Shown here piece by piece: positions 4,740 through 5,359 of a stretch of DNA of 5,359 bases (positions are counted from its first letter, which is position 1; every line of letters begins with the position of its first letter). This stretch comes from an uncultured Desulfovibrio sp. (GTDB lineage Bacteria > Desulfobacterota > Desulfovibrionia > Desulfovibrionales > Desulfovibrionaceae). The stretch spans positions 1-5,359 of the forward strand of contig CAMLXE010000139.1 in assembly GCA_946490455.1 (NCBI GenBank), read 5' to 3'. The position numbers were made by a program, and so were the translations under genes. Below the pieces are notes generated by a model. The model made no database searches, was not told where the DNA came from, and worked only from the letters and a program-made list of their open reading frames with translations.

Positions 4740-5027
4740 ATGAGTCTGAAACCTTTGAATGACCGTGTTCTTGTGAAGCGTCTCGAATCCGAGGAGAGAA
4801 CCGCTGGTGGTCTGTACATTCCTGATACCGCCAAGGAAAAGCCCTCCAAGGGTGAAGTCGTAGCCGTAGGTCCCGGCAAGCATGCTGAAGACGGCAAGCT
4901 GGTACCCATGACCGTAAAGGCTGGCGACATGGTGCTCTTCAACAAGTATGCCGGTACTGAAGTCAAGCTCGACGGCGTTGAACACCTCGTTATGCGCGAA
5001 GACGACATTCTTGCCATCATTGACTAA
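4740..5027 (+). CDS. groES: Co-chaperonin GroES
   Basis: GroES is the heptameric 10-kDa lid that closes the GroEL folding chamber in the cytoplasm. The product has 95 residues, the normal length. It starts MSLKPLNDRVLVKRLE, and the mobile loop GGLYIPDTAKEKP at 23-35 contains the hydrophobic LYI at 25-27 that docks on GroEL. GEVVAVGPG at 38-46 and the end VMREDDILAIID are typical. The start at 4740 has GGAGG at 4725-4729, ten bases upstream. groEL follows after 63 bases, forming the usual operon. No CIRCE inverted repeat (TTAGCACTC-N9-GAGTGCTAA) is present in the 450 bases upstream, and no good sigma-32 promoter was seen, so heat control is not explained by the usual sites. Confidence 0.98.
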   Translation: MSLKPLNDRVLVKRLESEERTAGGLYIPDTAKEKPSKGEVVAVGPGKHAEDGKLVPMTVKAGDMVLFNKYAGTEVKLDGVEHLVMREDDILAIID

Positions 5028-5028
5028 T

Positions 5029-5046
5029 ACAGCCCACTGAGGCTGT
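5029..5046 (+). promoter_or_regulatory. Hairpin between groES and groEL
   Basis: ACAGCC at 5029-5034 and GGCTGT at 5041-5046 form a 6-bp stem around CACTGA, starting one base after the groES stop. The sequence after it is CTTAAAAAAATTTTC, not a U-run, so it is unlikely to terminate. An mRNA processing or stability role between the two cistrons is possible. Confidence 0.4.
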
Positions 5047-5090
5047 CTTAAAAAAATTTTCTATTTCGCAGATTTCTGGAGGAAATTTCC

Positions 5091-5359
5091 ATGGCCAAAG
5101 AAATTCTTTTTGATGCCCAGGCTCGTGAAAAGCTTTCTCGCGGTGTGGACAAGCTTGCCAACGCCGTGAAGGTTACCCTTGGACCCAAGGGTCGGAATGT
5201 TGTTCTTGAAAAGTCTTTCGGTTCTCCTGTCATCACCAAGGACGGCGTTACCGTTGCCAAGCAGATTGAACTCGAAGACAAGTTTGAAAACATGGGCGCC
5301 CAGATGGTGCGTGAAGTGGCCTCCAAGACCAACGATATCGCTGGCGATGGTACCACCAC
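5091..5359 (+). CDS. groEL: Chaperonin GroEL, N-terminal part (cut by window edge)
   Basis: GroEL is the 60-kDa subunit of the double-ring ATP-dependent chaperonin. The window holds the first 89 codons plus two bases of a protein normally about 545 residues long. Visible family features are the N-terminus MAKEILFDAQAREKL, KVTLGPKGRNVVLEKSFGSP at 27-46, TKDGVTVAKQIELEDKFEN at 49-67 and GAQMVREVASKTND at 69-82. The nucleotide-binding GDGTT is at 85-89, where D86 corresponds to the catalytic D87 of the E. coli protein. GGAGG at 5078-5082 lies eight bases before the start. The sequence TTTCTGGAGGA around it is identical at groES (4720-4730). The 63-base gap after groES contains one small hairpin and no terminator, so the genes are cotranscribed. 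Confidence 0.98.
   Translation, partial: MAKEILFDAQAREKLSRGVDKLANAVKVTLGPKGRNVVLEKSFGSPVITKDGVTVAKQIELEDKFENMGAQMVREVASKTNDIAGDGTT

Noticed and set aside
4530..4985. 151-residue minus-strand open frame across groES
   Set aside because: It lies opposite groES, which has full family motifs, and its own sequence resembles nothing known; it is a shadow frame.
1..5359. Mobile elements, CRISPR arrays, phage genes or a defence system
   Set aside because: No transposase, integrase, regular repeat-spacer array or accessory gene is seen; all recognised genes are conserved housekeeping genes.

Overview
The window looks like core chromosome of a Gram-negative bacterium, most likely a deltaproteobacterium of the Desulfovibrio group. 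It carries a heptose epimerase for lipopolysaccharide core, an L27 without the cleaved N-terminal extension of Firmicutes, and the order rplU-rpmA-obgE-proB. The family-level placement is inferred from gene order and protein character, not from a database search.

Layout. Positions 1-4285 hold five genes on the minus strand, read right to left: rplU (L21), rpmA (L27), obgE (Obg GTPase), proB (glutamate 5-kinase) and rfaD (ADP-heptose epimerase, cut by the left edge). Two good intrinsic terminators split them into three likely units: rplU-rpmA, obgE, and proB-rfaD. Positions 4740-5359 hold groES and the start of groEL on the plus strand, cut by the right edge.

The genes themselves are ordinary and well conserved. 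L21 and L27 are 50S proteins and ObgE is a GTPase acting on 50S assembly, so three neighbours serve the large subunit. ProB starts proline synthesis, RfaD makes the heptose donor for LPS, and GroES/GroEL form the chaperonin.

The unusual material is in the 454-base divergent gap between rplU and groES. It has an AT-rich core (22 % G+C by hand count over 4441-4540) with several TATAAT hexamers and an 11-base direct repeat. On the rplU side there is a promoter candidate and a leader with a terminator-like hairpin directly before the ribosome binding site. That leader also has a competing pairing and a 37-codon open frame ending in TAATG at the rplU start. On the groES side about 127 bases can fold into a closed multi-hairpin structure. 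This overlaps a 33-codon frame whose ribosome binding site lies in another hairpin. No CIRCE element and no convincing sigma-32 promoter was seen, so this leader is the best candidate in the window for an undescribed regulatory element. All foldings were done by eye.
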